Assembly: GCA_017871115.1 (NCBI GenBank) | Contig: JAFCIZ010000005.1 | Location: 3,527,501-3,591,500, forward strand | DNA length: 64,000 bases | Direction: 5' to 3' | From: Cunninghamella blakesleeana | Taxonomy: Eukaryota > Mucoromycota > Mucoromycetes > Mucorales > Cunninghamellaceae | Part shown: piece by piece, positions 24,712 to 38,085 of the stretch | Layout: every line of letters starts with the position of its first letter | Numbering within the stretch: position 1 is the stretch's first letter | Notes under the pieces: generated by a model | Told to the model about the DNA's origin: nothing | Seen by the model: the letters and a program-made list of their open reading frames with translations, nothing else | Databases searched by the model: none | Position numbers and translations under genes: made by a program

Positions 24712-27700
24712 TTAATTTTCTTCATAAGGTCGATTTTGATTTAGTAAATGATATGTATACTGGTCTTTTTGTTCAAGAATTTTTTTCCTTAATACATTGA
24801 TACGTTGTTTAATGGAATCAATAACTATATATAATAAAATATAAGTAAACGAGCGAACAAATATTTAAAAGTTTTTTTTTAAAAAATTAAATAAAAAATG
24901 ATCTATCGATCTATTTCACTTACACTTATTAATAATTCTTCTATCATCTTCTTCAACAGTAACTTCTTTATCATCGCATACTTCTAAAATAGCCTCAAGC
25001 ATCCAAATCGCTGTTCGATAATCTTGTTCACACTATAAAAAGATAAAAGATAATTATAAAAATGAATAAATGTTTCTTTATATACATAATATTATGTATT
25101 TAATTATAAATTAACTTACTTCTGCAATGTTTTCACCAACCAATTCGTGAACAGCAGCTGAACGACTCTATAATATTAACAAGTTGTATTTTATTTTTTT
25201 AAAAAAAAAAGAGGATTAGTAAGATATAAAATAAAAAGTTTATTTTTTTAATCCTCTCTTCTCACAACTCGTATATATATATATATATATATATTACCAA
25301 TTCTAAAGCTCTATCATAAAGTAATTTTTCTACACAAGCCCCATTTCCATTTAATCCTTCATTAAATTCATCTTGATCACATTTTGAATTTTCAAAGGTA
25401 GCTCTATCTAAACATTCATTAAACCTTTCACGCATCCATTGTACAGCATCATTTAAACGAATAGACCTTGATACCATAGGCTCTTTCCCATTTTGTTGAT
25501 GTTGTAATTGATTTTGTTGTTGAAGATCCATATGATATTTTTTCCAATAAAGTTTAGCTGTTTTAAAACCTAATTCTAATAAAGCTAAAGCTTTTACATG
25601 TAATGCTAATGCTTCAGCTGCCAAAACAGAATCATTGTTATTATTATTATTTAATCCTATATGATGAGGATGTTGTTGTTGGGAGTGACGACCATTCATT
25701 AATAATTCAAATTTCATATCAGCAAATTTAGCGACTGCATGACCCATACAAGCAATCCTTTCAATCATAGCTATAGTTTCATCTTCTTCTTCATCTTCAT
25801 CATCTTCATATCTATTTATATCTTGATGATCTTCATCTAAAGAAGAAGGAGAAGGATGATCCCATTTTCCCATCAACATGAATCCACGAGGTGAACCAAC
25901 CATAGTCTTTTGTAGTCGATTATAGTTAGGTGGTGAATGACCAGCACCAAACAATCTAACGGATGCCATGGATATTGCTTTTGCTAATGCCCCAGCACTA
26001 ATACGTCGTTCACGAGATAAAACAAAAGGTGGTGTTGTTCCTGGTGATACGGATGAAGGTGGATAACCGGTTTGATCTGAGGAAGTTGATGATTTTCTTC
26101 TTGGAATAGCTACTTGTCCAACTGAAGAATGTCGACGAGGTGATTCTAATCCACTATGTTCGCTTCTTGGCGATGCATTTAATTCTATAATATGTTTAAA
26201 TAAAAGATGTATGAAAAGGATGAAATAAATAAGAAATGAATAATAATAAAAAAGAAAAAAGAAAAAAAAAACTCACCATCGGCAAATTGATTTGTTTCAA
26301 TGGTTCTTTTATCCAAAACGACATATTCTTGTAATGCATCTTCCTCTTCCCCATGTTTGTTAGTTCTTTTATGTATTGCCCCTGATTCATGCATGTCGTT
26401 ATGCGAATTATCTTTAAATTCCACTTTTGCCGACCGACCACGTGAATTAGTCGGAGAAGCATCTTCACTAAAATATATGGATATATAAAATAAATGCAGT
26501 ATTAATAATAGATGAAAAAAAAAAAAATCCATTATCTTTTATATATTTATTTATCATAATTTATTTTTAACTCCTTTATCAATGAATGTATTATTTACCT
26601 AGTATGTCTATTCCTTGATACCAAACGATCTGAATCATTTTTAATTGGCCATGCACTTGTTGAATTAGGAATATGAGCTGATAACCGACGATCTTGATGA
26701 GATGTACTATTATTGTTATTATTATTAGTTGCAAAAGGTGGAGGTTCATATGGGTTATTATTATTTTTTGACATGGTGTGATGATGATGATTAATATTAT
26801 TTGTAGGCGAATTCAATCTAGCAGGAAGAGAATGAGGTGAATGACGAGAAAAGGAAGATTTTCTATAATTTATGGTTGCTGATGATGATGAAGAGGTTGA
26901 AGAAGTGGAAGTGGAAGGTTTAATAATGTTCATGGGTTGATGATGAATAGCAGGATGATTAAAAAATTCTTCAAATGATATTCTTTCTACGGGATCCTTT
27001 TTTAATAATTTACGAACCAAATCTTTTAAATCTTCACCCATTAAAGAGACAGAGTGAGGAGTCTTTTCGTCAGGAAATTGAATTTTATCGTTATTATCTT
27101 GAATCTTTTTTAATAATTCCAAATGATTTTGAGCTCGGAAAGGAGATCGACCGGCCATCATTTCATAGAGTACTGCGCCAACACTCCATAAATCTGCTTT
27201 TGCATCGTATTTTTTATAGGATAAGATTTCCGGGCCCATATATAAAGGTGAACCACATAATGTATCTGCTAAACTGGCATTAGGTAAAAACCTTGCAAAA
27301 CCAAAATCTGCCACTTGAAGAGTTGGAAGATCATTCATTGATGCATTTTTGGGTATCACTAATAGTAAATTCTATTTATTTAAAAAAATAAAAAATAGGA
27401 AAAAATTAGATACTAATTTACATATAATAAGCTATGATTCACTATATATATTACTTGAGGTTTTATATCACGATGAACAAGATTTTGAGAGCGTAAAAAT
27501 TGTAAAGCAGATGCTGAAATATATATATATATACAAAAAAAAGGAAAAAAGATGGTTAATTAAAAAATATATCCTAGATAATATTTATATGTACTATTTA
27601 CTATTATTAATACTATGATCCATTTATTTTTACCTAATTGTTTTAAAAAATGACGAACTGTATCTTCTGGTAACCCACCAAGAGGGCCTCTTGTTGATTT

Positions 27701-28280
27701 GTTATTTCGTATTCGTTTAATATATTGAGATAAATCACCTAAAGAACAATAGTCCATAACTAGGTGTATATGAGAATTTGTTTTCTATTGTAAAATAAAA
27801 AAAAAAAACAAGTTGATAAGTATATATCCAAGTATTTTATCTATCTAATTATCTATCAATATTGTTATTGTTGTTTATATTAGTATATATTTACATGACA
27901 TTCAGATAAACCAACAATATGATCGTGTCGTATAGCTTTAAGTATAGTAATTTCTGATTCCAAATTTTCCAATAATTTTTTTGTTAGCTTTGACCTTAAT
28001 ACTGATTTAATAGCAACTAATTGACCAGTATCCTAATTTATAATAGCAATAATAATAATAATAATAATAATAGTTTATATTATTATTCAATCTATATTCC
28101 TTTAGTTTTATTATTATTAATGAAGTGATGTTTATTATTTATATGTATATTTACTTTATGTTGCGCTTTATATACAGTTGCAAAAGAACCTTGACCTATT
28201 TTTTCTTTAATAAGATAATGACCAACGATTGTATCTGGTTCAGCTGACTTTGTTGAATTAATTTCTTTTGGAGTCGTCAT
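24712..28280 (-). CDS. ATG1: Autophagy-initiating protein kinase Atg1 (ULK family)
   Basis: Ten exons (28280-28155, 28032-27895, 27784-27634, 27513-27455, 27371-26599, 26467-26277, 26184-25298, 25167-25120, 25032-24924, 24824-24712) give 864 residues. The N-terminal kinase domain has [16 protein letters not shown] (Lys51), HRDIKPQN (Asp154), DFG (180-182) and [11 protein letters not shown]. The middle is disordered and Ser/Asn/His rich. [11 protein letters not shown] contains a Y464-x-x-L Atg8-interacting motif at the place where yeast Atg1 has YVVV. The C-terminal ~250 residues form the tandem MIT (EAT) domain that binds Atg13: [20 protein letters not shown], then [19 protein letters not shown], and [16 protein letters not shown]. 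The kinase acts downstream of TORC1 at the pre-autophagosomal structure. It shares a 1.2-kb divergent promoter region with the RRM/MLLE gene. Confidence 0.96.
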
Positions 28281-29523
28281 ATTTTATATTGTATATGTAT
28301 ATAATTCGTTTGTTTTTTTATAATGAATGTATATATTCAATATATTGATAAGGTATATATTATATTTATATTTATATTTATATATATAATATATATATAT
28401 ACAAGTTAATAATAAAATAAAAAAAATTAAAGTATTTATAAAAATATATATAAAAAGGGAAAGTAGTTTAAAAAATATATATATATATATATGATAATGC
28501 AGAAAGAGGGAAAAAAAATAAAAAGAGAAAGAGATAGAGGGGAGTAAAATAAAATAAAATAAAAAATATAATAAATGGCCAGTTTATAATTAGTATTATT
28601 CATTTGATTGGCTGGACTGAAAATGAAATGTGATCATTTCTAAATTTGATCATCCAATAAATCATGTGAACTGTTTGTTGTTTAAACATATTAAAAATCT
28701 GCCTTACCCTTTATTTTTTTCTTTAAAAAATAGATGACATACTATTGTTTTATATCCATTTTATTTTATGTGGTAAGTGTGTTCTTTTTTAGTATATAGA
28801 AATCGTTTTTTTTTAAAAAAAAAAATAGATGATTGTACAACAAAATAGATTTAAACTTAATACACGTTTTGCATTATATGTCGATACCTGTAAAAAGATT
28901 TGTTACACTGAATGGGGTACTCAAGTTGTCATAGAGAGAATAAAAAAAAAACAATGCTGCGTAACATAATCTATGTAATGACGAATAAATTTGTATAAAT
29001 ATTATATATATATATTTATATATATATATTATTATATTATTATTATATTATTATATATAAATAATTATATATATATAAAAAGTGCTGCACTATATTTATA
29101 AAAGGAAAGGGAGTGAGATCATTGAAAAAAGTATATAAATTAAAAGATGAATCTACAATTTTAACTTCCGCCTTTTTTTTCTTTTCTTTTCTTTATTCTT
29201 CACTTTTTTTTTTAAAAAAAAAAACCACCTATACATACTTAATTGCCTTCTTTCTCTCTTTCTCTTTCTTTTTCAATAAATTTTTACATATAAAAAGGTA
29301 AAAAATAGAAAAAATATTAACATTTATAACAATTTATCAATCCATATAGTTTTATTTATATGTATTTGTTACTATTGTTATTTTATATTATAGTTCATTC
29401 AATCTCTATTTTAAAGATATATACACTCACTTATCACTCCAATTAAAAAAACATAAATACATACTTATATAAAACAACAATAGTATTAATAAATAAAAAG
29501 GAAAAGAATAAAAAAAAATAAAA
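28281..29523. promoter_or_regulatory. Divergent intergenic region of ATG1 and the RRM/MLLE gene
   Basis: About 1.24 kb that must contain both promoters. It is A/T rich with (TA)n runs (about 28479-28491 and 29004-29080). A 46-codon open frame at 28829-28969 is the most G/C-balanced stretch and is listed separately. Confidence 0.55.
28829..28969 (+). CDS. Small open frame in the ATG1 divergent promoter (doubtful)
   Basis: Opens with ATG right after an A-rich run ending TAG and encodes 46 residues with a non-low-complexity middle (RFALYVDTCKKICYTEWGTQ) and four cysteines, ending QCCVT. The base composition differs from the flanking spacer. I recognise no family. It could be a small protein, a relic of a decayed exon, or chance. 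Confidence 0.2.
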   Translation: MIVQQNRFKLNTRFALYVDTCKKICYTEWGTQVVIERIKKKQCCVT

Positions 29524-29901
29524 ATGGTTACTGAATTAAATATGAAACGTACAACTCAACTATCCAAATCCAAAAATAATAATAAATTGAATAAACAATG
29601 TAATGCAGAATCACCACATCAAAAGTCCTATGATACTTCCATATTTGGTGGTCTCTTTTTAGTTTCTGATACTTTATATTTTGAAGTGCCCCAGTCCATT
29701 TCCGATAATGATATTTTGAATTTATTATCTTTATGTCAACCTATTATGTAAAAAAAAATCATATCATTTATTTTAATTTTAAAATAGTAATAATAAGAAT
29801 ATACTCATCACCATCTTTTTTTTTTTCCCCTTTTAGGATACAACGTAACAAACATCATGACCATATTGCAACAGGGTGGATCCGTTTTTCTAACAAGGAG
29901 C

Positions 29902-29942
<41 letters not shown>

Positions 29943-32427
29943 CTTTTCATAACTTATTTAAAATCATATTTGGTTATAAAAAAGGGTGATGGAAAAAATC
30001 ATAATTAGGGGATGTGAAGGAAGTGAAAGAGATGTAAGGGTAAAAAAGGGTAATATTTTTAAAATGGTCACGTTTAATTGATATATATTACTTTATCTTA
30101 TTGTTTTTATAATAAAAAAAAGGGGGGAGAAAGAGAGAAGAGTAATGATGATGAATAGTAGAATAATAATTATAATTATAATAATTATATATAAGGGGAG
30201 AGAGAGAGAGAGAGAGAGAGAAAAAAAAAAAAAAAAAAAAAAAAAAAGGTTGAAAGGGAGGTTTAGTTTAATGAAAATGTGCGTTTTTACATAGTTTATA
30301 TATGTAACTTATTATAGAACAAAATCCGAAATAAACTAACCTTTTTTTTTTTTCCAACTCCTCTCTTTTTCTTTTTTTATAACCTATAGCTGATCGTGCA
30401 TACACATTGTATGATGGACTTGTATTTAAAAATAATCATCGTTTACAATTATATATCACTCCCGATGGTGTCAAAGATCAAGAACCTAGCGCTCCTATTT
30501 TTCAAGTTGCTAATTTACCTCAATGGATCACTAATGAAAAATTATTCAACCTATTCCGTCCTTATGGTCCTATTCGTTTATGTAAAATCATTGTTGAAAA
30601 AGACCATTCTTTTAATGGAACTGCTTTACTTCAATATTTCGATGAGAATGATGCAAATACAGCTAAAATGATTATGGTAATATATATCCTTATATTCTCA
30701 TTATTCTTATTAAACTAAAATATTTTTCCTTTTTTATTTTCTTTTTGCTTTTTTAGGAAAACAAATATCTTGATAAAAAAGCAATGTATGTATAAAAAAA
30801 AATTCTTTTCATTTAAAATGTAATTTCGAATATTCTCATTTCTGATTCATTATTCTTTATTCGTTCTTTCTTTTTATCATTATTATTCCTTAGAACCATT
30901 TTCCCATTGGTATCTAGTAAATCAAGTCAATCCTCTGCATCCACCAATCAACAATCATCAAGTAAATCTGAATCTGTATGTATTCATATTAAAAAAACAA
31001 GAATATGCATGCACTGCATAATTTTTTTTTTTTAATATATTTATTTATGAAATTTCTTTTCCTCGCTTCATTTTTGCATTTCATTTTTTTACCTTTTATA
31101 ATATAGAATTCAGTAATAGATTATACCAATCTTTATATTAAAAACTTGGATTTAGCAGCAAAGAGTAATGATTTATTTTGCGCATTTCGAACATATGGAC
31201 GAATTATATCAGCTAGAGTAATGAAAAATCCCGAAACGAAGCAATCTCGTGGTTATGGATTCGTTAGTTTCAGTCAACCAGACGAAGCCAAAAATGCTCT
31301 TGAAAAATTAAATGGTACTTTTATTTTATCCAAACCTATTGTTATTGCCTTTCATGAACCTAAGAAACGCTCTCAAGGTACCAGTGCTTCTACTACCACC
31401 ACTACTACAAATAATAACAATCACCCATCCTCTCCTTCTCTTTCTTCTTCCCAACAACAACAAAAAATAAACCGTTCACCAGCTCCTTCTATAGAAAATA
31501 ATTATCATCGTGCAACAGCAACAACTCACTATCAATCTTCTGCTACTTCAACACCTTCCATGACATCCTCATCACCTTTGCCACCTTCTTATAATAATAA
31601 CAATAATAAAAACATGACAGCAGCATCAACCAATGAACAAATGCAAAGAGAACGTATCAAAGCTGCCATTTTATCTGTTATTGATAAAAAGAAAGAGTTA
31701 GATCAATTAGAATATTATGTGGATAAGATTATGACTTTACGTCAAACTAGTCGTATGCTTTGTTTATTTAATCCTTCTTATTTAATTACAAAACTAGATG
31801 AAGTCAAATCATCCATGATGATGATGATGACAACACCAACATCTTATCCTTATCATAATACTCCTGCAACTGCTATAAATTATACTAGTCCAAAAACACC
31901 AAACCTTATTCAACATGATGAAGATGACCATCATTCTAACGCCTCTTCTTCTTCTACTTCAGGATCTTCTTCCCCTGTCATGTCAACAAATAGTAATATG
32001 GTGACAACCAATATGATGGAAACCAGTGGAGATATGGATCAACATCAATTTATAACAAGATTTGTCGCTTCCATGAAAAACCTTTCCCTTTTACAACAAA
32101 AACAACAATTGGGTGATTTGTTATTCCCCTATGTTAAGGTAAACATTTGTTACTCATTTATTTAATATATATACATACATTATAATAATAAGTGTGATAG
32201 ATTTAATTGAAAATATCTTTTTTTATTTATTTATATACGTTTCTTATTAATAGGCAACTGGAGTAAAACAAGCTTCCAAAATAACTATTCAATTGCTAGA
32301 TACTCAACCATTAGACAAATTGGCTTATTCTATGCAATCAACGGAATTATTGAAACCATTGGTGGACAAAGCTTCAAATACTTTAACACAACAACAAAAA
32401 TTCATTAAGGCTATTATGCAAAAATAA
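29524..32427 (+). CDS. RNA-binding protein with three RRMs and C-terminal MLLE (Rrm4/PABP-like)
   Basis: Seven exons (29524-29747, 29837-29904, 30390-30676, 30757-30785, 30894-30975, 31107-32138, 32254-32427) give 631 residues. RRM1 lies at about 40-130 (LFLVSDTLYFEVP, HIATGWIRFSNKEQADRAY), RRM2 at about 150-225 (IFQVANLPQWITNEKLFNLF) and RRM3 at about 236-315 (NLYIKNLDLA, RNP1 RGYGFVSF). A Ser/Thr/Asn-rich linker follows. Residues 408-465 look like a divergent MLLE module (YYVDKIMTLRQTSRMLCLF, NPSYLITKLDEV). A second MLLE/PABC occupies about 558-625 (GDLLFPYVK, KITIQLLDT, STELLKPLVDKA). Three RRMs plus MLLE domains is the layout of Rrm4, which couples mRNAs to moving endosomes in Ustilago hyphae; canonical PABP has four RRMs. 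Orthology to Rrm4 is inferred. Confidence 0.88.
29905..29939. repeat. (TA)n tract starting at an intron donor
   Basis: TA run of about 17 units that begins with the GT of intron 2 of the RRM/MLLE gene, so the donor is embedded in the repeat. Confidence 0.9.
30198..30247. repeat. (GA)12 followed by a 27-base A run, intronic
   Basis: Purine-only tract in the 485-nt intron 2 of the RRM/MLLE gene: GA dinucleotides (30198-30220) run straight into 27 adenines (30221-30247). The mRNA sense strand carries the purines. It is a plausible site of length polymorphism or assembly error. Confidence 0.9.
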
Positions 32428-33161
32428 TACCTTTATATACATAATCAATATACATATTTGATTTATTTATTTTTATTTTTTTTTAAAAAAAAATAATATT
32501 TTTTGTTTCTATTATTTATATAACTCTTATTATTGCCATTTTATAATCAATATCCTTTATATATATATATATTTATATATTTATATCAATTTATTTATAT
32601 ACGTATTATCTTCTTAACCCCCTTCTCTTACCCTCCCCTTTTTTTTTTTTACTACACTTGTATTTCTGGGAAATTTCTTTTTTACTCTTTGTTATTTATC
32701 TCTTTTGAAATTTCTTTAGATTCATTCAACTTGTATCTTTTTTTTTATTTGTTATTTTAACTTTTTTATATCTCGATTTTTTTATATCTCTTAATATTTT
32801 TATTCCACCTTTTTTTTTTTTTTTTAAACTATACCTTTTTATTTTGTTATCCGCTTAGTGATTGATTAAGATATATATACATATATCTATCTATCCCTTT
32901 TTTTTGACTAGTGATTAATATTATCATCCGGTATTTATATATATTTGAATGTTTAAATTAAAATAAAGCCACTTTTTATATCTTCCAAATAATTTGATGG
33001 GATTGGTTGAATAAAATTATTTAAATAAAAAACCTGATGTTTTCTTTTTATACATGGCCAATAATTTTTTATTTATTTCTTGTTGCTTATTTTATCTAGT
33101 ATGACATGATAAGTTGTTTATTATTTTATTTTATGTTTAATATGTAGGATATATTATGAAT
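32428..33161. other. Convergent 3' intergenic region
   Basis: 3' flanks of the RRM/MLLE gene and CMC2, T rich on the plus strand. No gene or RNA signature seen. Confidence 0.65.
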
Positions 33162-33537
33162 TTATTCTTCTTGTTTAGAATGTTTGGCAATGAATTCAGG
33201 TGAAGGTTGGTCCATATCCTTCCATATTTTTTCCATTTTCTTTCTTTTTTCTAAAGTTTTTCCTTTATTTTCAGCTCGTTGTGCAAGAAACTATTTACAA
33301 ATAAATAACAATAATAAACATGTTTATTAATAAATAAAATAGAATAAAAAATGATAGAATAAGGAGTTCAAAATATATTATATGTACCTCTTCTTTTAAA
33401 CATAAATCCACTTGACGTTTAGCTTCATTACAAAATCCCAAAAACTTGTTAAATGAATTGGCACTATGACATTGATCTAAAGCTTCTATAACGCCTTCAC
33501 AACCTTCATGTTTATGAATAATTAATTGAGGATGCAT
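33162..33537 (-). CDS. CMC2: Cytochrome c oxidase assembly protein Cmc2 (twin CX9C)
   Basis: Two exons (33537-33388 and 33290-33162) encode 92 residues. The start MHPQLIIHKHEGC and the body with two CX9C motifs, Cys13-Cys23 and Cys36-Cys46 (CEGVIEALDQC and CNEAKRQVDLC), fit the Cmc2 family. Twin CX9C proteins are imported through Mia40 into the mitochondrial intermembrane space and fold into a disulphide-locked helical hairpin; Cmc2 supports cytochrome c oxidase assembly. The second exon adds a Lys-rich helical tail (RAENKGKTLEKRKKMEKIW). An ACTCCGCTAAAAAATAAC block lies about 110 bases upstream of the start. Confidence 0.93.
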
Positions 33538-34156
33538 TTTTTATTATTTTATATTTATTTTGTAAAAGAGGAATAAAAAAATTGAAAAAAGAAAAAAAAA
33601 TGTCAGGGTAAAAAAAATTCAACCTTAAAAAAAGTTAATCAAGAAAACTCCGCTAAAAAATAACATTCATTGACAGAATCATTTATATATTACACATTGT
33701 ATTTGTCTCTACGATGTATTTAAAAAAAAATATTATTAGTTTTTTTTTCTAGTATATCAATTGTCAGTTATTATTTATTATTTATTACAATTATATCATA
33801 TTTTGTTTGTGATCTTCATCTTTTTGGGTATAAATAAGTTCCTCCGTTAACTGATCAGAAAATATATAATCCATAAGTAGATATATATATATGAATTTGC
33901 TCTCCATTTAAATACAACCTACTATTATATGCAAATCAAGCAAAACATCAATATGATTCTATACGTTTATACATCAAATAGATTTATAAAATTAAAATTA
34001 AAATATAAAATATCTTTAATATTTCTATTTTTTTTAATGCAAAAGTACATGATTTTTTATTTTTATTCTTATTTTTAATAATTTTTAATTATTAATAATT
34101 GGTATATGTATATATATATATATTTGAATATTTATACAATAATGAATAAACTAAAT
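33538..34156. other. Intergenic region, CMC2 promoter and NFX1-type gene 3' end
   Basis: A/T-rich spacer. The CTCCGC block at about 33647-33652 is the only G/C-containing motif near the CMC2 start. Nothing else seen. Confidence 0.6.
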
Positions 34157-37100
34157 TCAAGTTGATTTATCTATACTAATATTATCTTCATTAACATCTA
34201 TCCAACTATCATCATCCGTATTTGCTTCACTAACACCATTGTTTATAGACGTATTTTCTTTAACCGTATTATCAATATTAATATTATTATTATCATCATC
34301 TTCAGTTGAAGTAGTAGTAGTGGCGGTGGCATTTTCTTGCTTATTTTCTATAGAATGCACTTCATCATTATTATTTTCTTTTTCTTGTTGCTCAGTTTCA
34401 TTTTCTAATTCCAGTAAATTATATCGATTCTTATTAATAGGGCTATTTGATTTCTGAGCTGTAATCAATTTTTTCCCAACCAATTCTGACCAAGTGACAT
34501 CTCCATTTCGATTAATCCAGCAACATTCAATACCAGTCACCATATCATTAAATAAAAATGCATTTTGTAATCCCTTTTTCCATTGCCAAACACTATTTTC
34601 TTTTTCTTCCATATGAGTGATATGATCTAAATCAGGTAAAATTACTACATCATTTCCATCTTTTCCCCATTTATATGAATACGTAATGGGTGCTAAAATA
34701 GGTTGAATGATTCTATTTAAATCTTCTTCAAGAGTACCAAAAGTTAATCCAGATAATTGAATTGCATTGACGGGTGGTTTTGCCGTTACTTTTTGTTGTT
34801 GTTTTTTTTCATGACCATTGTTTACAAAACTAGATGATGATGTTATATCTTGTGATGTGGAAGATGCAGTTGGAGGTGAAGGAGGTGCCATTAATTTAGG
34901 ATCATGAATTGCTTTCGATAATAAAATAGGCGGAATACGAGGTTGACCCAATGTTTTTCGAAGACAAACACTACGATAAGGCTCTGGATCCATGGCTTCT
35001 GTTGCAATATTAAAATGAATACTATAACGATGAAGGAAACGGCGAAAAGCTGGTCGCATAGGTTTAAAATGTAACGAATGTTGGTTTGTATTATTGGCAA
35101 ATGTCATGATTTGATTTTCCATTTGCCTGCACCAATTGGCATTTTCCATGAAAAAGGAACGTATCGAATCATCATAATAACCAAGATCATCTGCTGATAA
35201 CTGTTGTAAAGAAATGCCTTCCGACTGTAATAGATCCTCTGCCTTTAAAGCAGAAATAGAAGTAGGAGTGTTAGTAGCTGTAGAAGCTATAGTAGCATTA
35301 CCAGAGTAATCTTCACGTTGTATATCAAGAGCAGAAGCCAATCGCCGATTGCGTAAAATCTTTGCACAAAAATCATTACATTCTAATTTTTGATTGGAAC
35401 CACTTGATGTTGCAGATGAATGGCAAGGAATTTCAATAGAGTTTTGACCACAATCACATGTGGCACGAATACGAGCAGGACAAGGGGATGTTTCAGGACA
35501 AGGAGAAGCCCCATGACAAGTGGTCAAACAAGGATGGCCACATGAGGTACGAGTTAAATCACAAGGCTGTGAACACGTTTGATCCTCCATTAAGCAATCT
35601 CCATCATGACAGGTACGACGGCATTGATGTTGACCGCAAGGTAAATCTTTACCACAAACAAGTCCACAATGTGCATTTTCACGATGGCATGGAATATTTT
35701 TTAAAGTTGTTTTACCACATACACATTGTCGAGATATAAGAATAGGACAAGGAGGGCAAGGTTCATTATCGGGATGGCAGTTATGTTGTAATAGTCGCAT
35801 ATGACCACAAGAAGTTGGACGTACACAAGGGTGTTGGCACACAGGGAATGGAGTACCACAACGAATAGGAGGTTCTAACCGTGTTCTACCACAGTTACAT
35901 GTCATTTCTTCAAAGACGGCTTCTAAACATGGACGACAAGGGCCTTTATGACATTTTTCTTTACAAGTGTGTTTTCCACAAGATAAAAGTTTACCACATT
36001 CTAAAGGACAATTATGATATTTTTCTGTTCCAGGTGTACGTTTTTTCCCTTTAGATTTATTAGCAGGACAACAAATATTACCACAAGAATGACGACCACA
36101 ATTACGCATGACTTTACATACCTTTGAACACGTTATAGGTTTATCAGTTACAGTAGAACATATACCTTCACTTTCTGTAGATTGACATTGGCACGGTACT
36201 TTTACATGCTCTCCACAAGGTCCACATTCACCACGGTGACATTTTTGTTGACAAGTATGACCACAAGGTAATAATTTATAACAAACACCACCACATATAG
36301 GAATGGGATCAGTACATTTAGATCGACTGTTTCCATCAAGTAATTCTTCTATAACCGTTGATCCACATGGACACGTTTTAATAATGGAAGGATCATAAGG
36401 ACATGTTGATATTTCTGTACATGAGTGACATTTTTTCCCACATTTATGAATACCACAATCAAAAGTACTATATAGGTAGGCATATATAATATAATATAAA
36501 ATATGAATAAAAAAATATTAATATTGCTCATTCATCTACTTTTTTTATACACATTTATTTTCTTATTTTATTTAATATTCACCTTGTACAATTTTTTTCG
36601 CATTCATAATAACCAATACGTTTATCAATAGATAAAGAAGGTAGTCCATCACCACATCTAGTAACCCTTTCAGATTGCCCACAATAACATGATTGGTATT
36701 CATCTTCTATTAAACAAGGTTCACAAAGACCAGGATGACATTTCTTTTCACAACGATGTTTACCACATCCTAACAACTGACCACATACTTCTGCACAAGA
36801 ATAAGAATTGGTATCGTAATCTGTATCTATACATTTTGCTTGTTTTCTATCTCTTCCACAAAAACATATATTCACAGGTCCCATTGATGTACATGGAGGG
36901 CAGGGTCCAGGATGGCACGGTCTATTTTTTTTTTTTTAATAAATATAATTAATGGCTGTATTTTTTTATTTTTTTCCCTTTCTCTCCCTCAGTCTATATA
37001 TATATATATATAATCGTATGGATTGTTATTTAACTTACAATGTACATGGATGGGGACACTTACGTGATCTTTTACATAATTGATCACAGGTATGAGGTGT

Positions 37101-38085
37101 TTGGTAATGATTAGGACTAGGATTTTGTTGTTTACCACAAAAACAAAAATAGCCATAAGGAATAGCTGTACGTTTATGTTGACAACCAGGACATCTCCAT
37201 GAAGTAATCATTGTATTAGTAGAAGTGTCTATATATACATATATATTAAATAATAGTAATAATAAATCGTTTAATAATTAATTATACATTACCCTTATCC
37301 GTTTAAATATTTTAATATATTATTCCCTTTTTATACTTACCAGTAAGAGATTTACTTGCCCATTTTTCAATACAGTTAATATGAAAGACAGCCCAACATT
37401 TATCACATGACCAAGTATGATGAGCAGGTCTTACTACATCCCAACATACCATACATTCATAGCTTGATGTGGATAATTCGTATGCCATAGTAGAAGCCAT
37501 ATCATCTGAAGTTGGTTTTGGAATTTTTTTTATATGATTTTTACCATGCTGATGACGGTGTTGTTGTTTATTTGATGATGCCCCATTATTACTATTAGAT
37601 TTCTTTTTAGCGGTTGTACTATTATTATTATTATTATTATTATTTTTATTTTCTGTAGTGGCTGATTCATCTTTATCATTATTATCAATAGTTAATTGAC
37701 CTTGAGGACGTTTTTTATTGAATCTAGGTGCTTTTGGTTTTTTATTACTGTCATTGCTCTTATTTTTAGTACTTTTGTTGTCATTACTGATTTCAGATTG
37801 AGTACCAGATGTGGGACCATTATTATTATTATCTTCTTTTGCCTTTGGTTTTCGTCTTTTTTGCTGCTGCTTCTTAGCTGAAGGGGTAGAAGAAGATGCA
37901 GAGTTCTTTTCAGTAGTTGTACTTGTACCTGTAGTAGCTTCGGTAGTAGTAATAGTAGTAGTAGAAGTTGTTGTTTTAACAGATTGTTTTTCCTTTCCTT
38001 TTGATTTGGAAGTAGCAGAATGTTTATTTTCTATCTTGCTAACATTCTTGCCTTTCTCTTTTGAGGTTGTAGGATTCTCGCTCAT
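34157..38085 (-). CDS. NFX1-type zinc-finger protein (RING-like, NF-X1 fingers, R3H)
   Basis: Four exons (38085-37341, 37228-37039, 36921-36583, 36467-34157) give 1194 residues. The first ~205 residues are a Lys/Ser/Thr/Asn-rich disordered region. A RING/PHD-like finger follows at about 209-275 (CMVCWDVVRPAHHTWSCDKC, FHINC, WRCPGC). Then come many NF-X1 Cys/His repeats of the form C-x3-L-x-CG-x-H-x-C-x3-CH-x-G-x-C (for example CGKLLSCGKHTCKEKCHKGP). An R3H domain at about 870-930 (PMRPAFRRFLHRYSIHFNI) and an acidic Asn/Thr-rich tail complete the protein. The order matches human NFX1 and yeast Fap1. The family includes DNA-binding repressors and ubiquitin ligases; yeast Fap1 binds FKBP12/Fpr1. 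The exact role here is not shown by the sequence. Confidence 0.95.
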
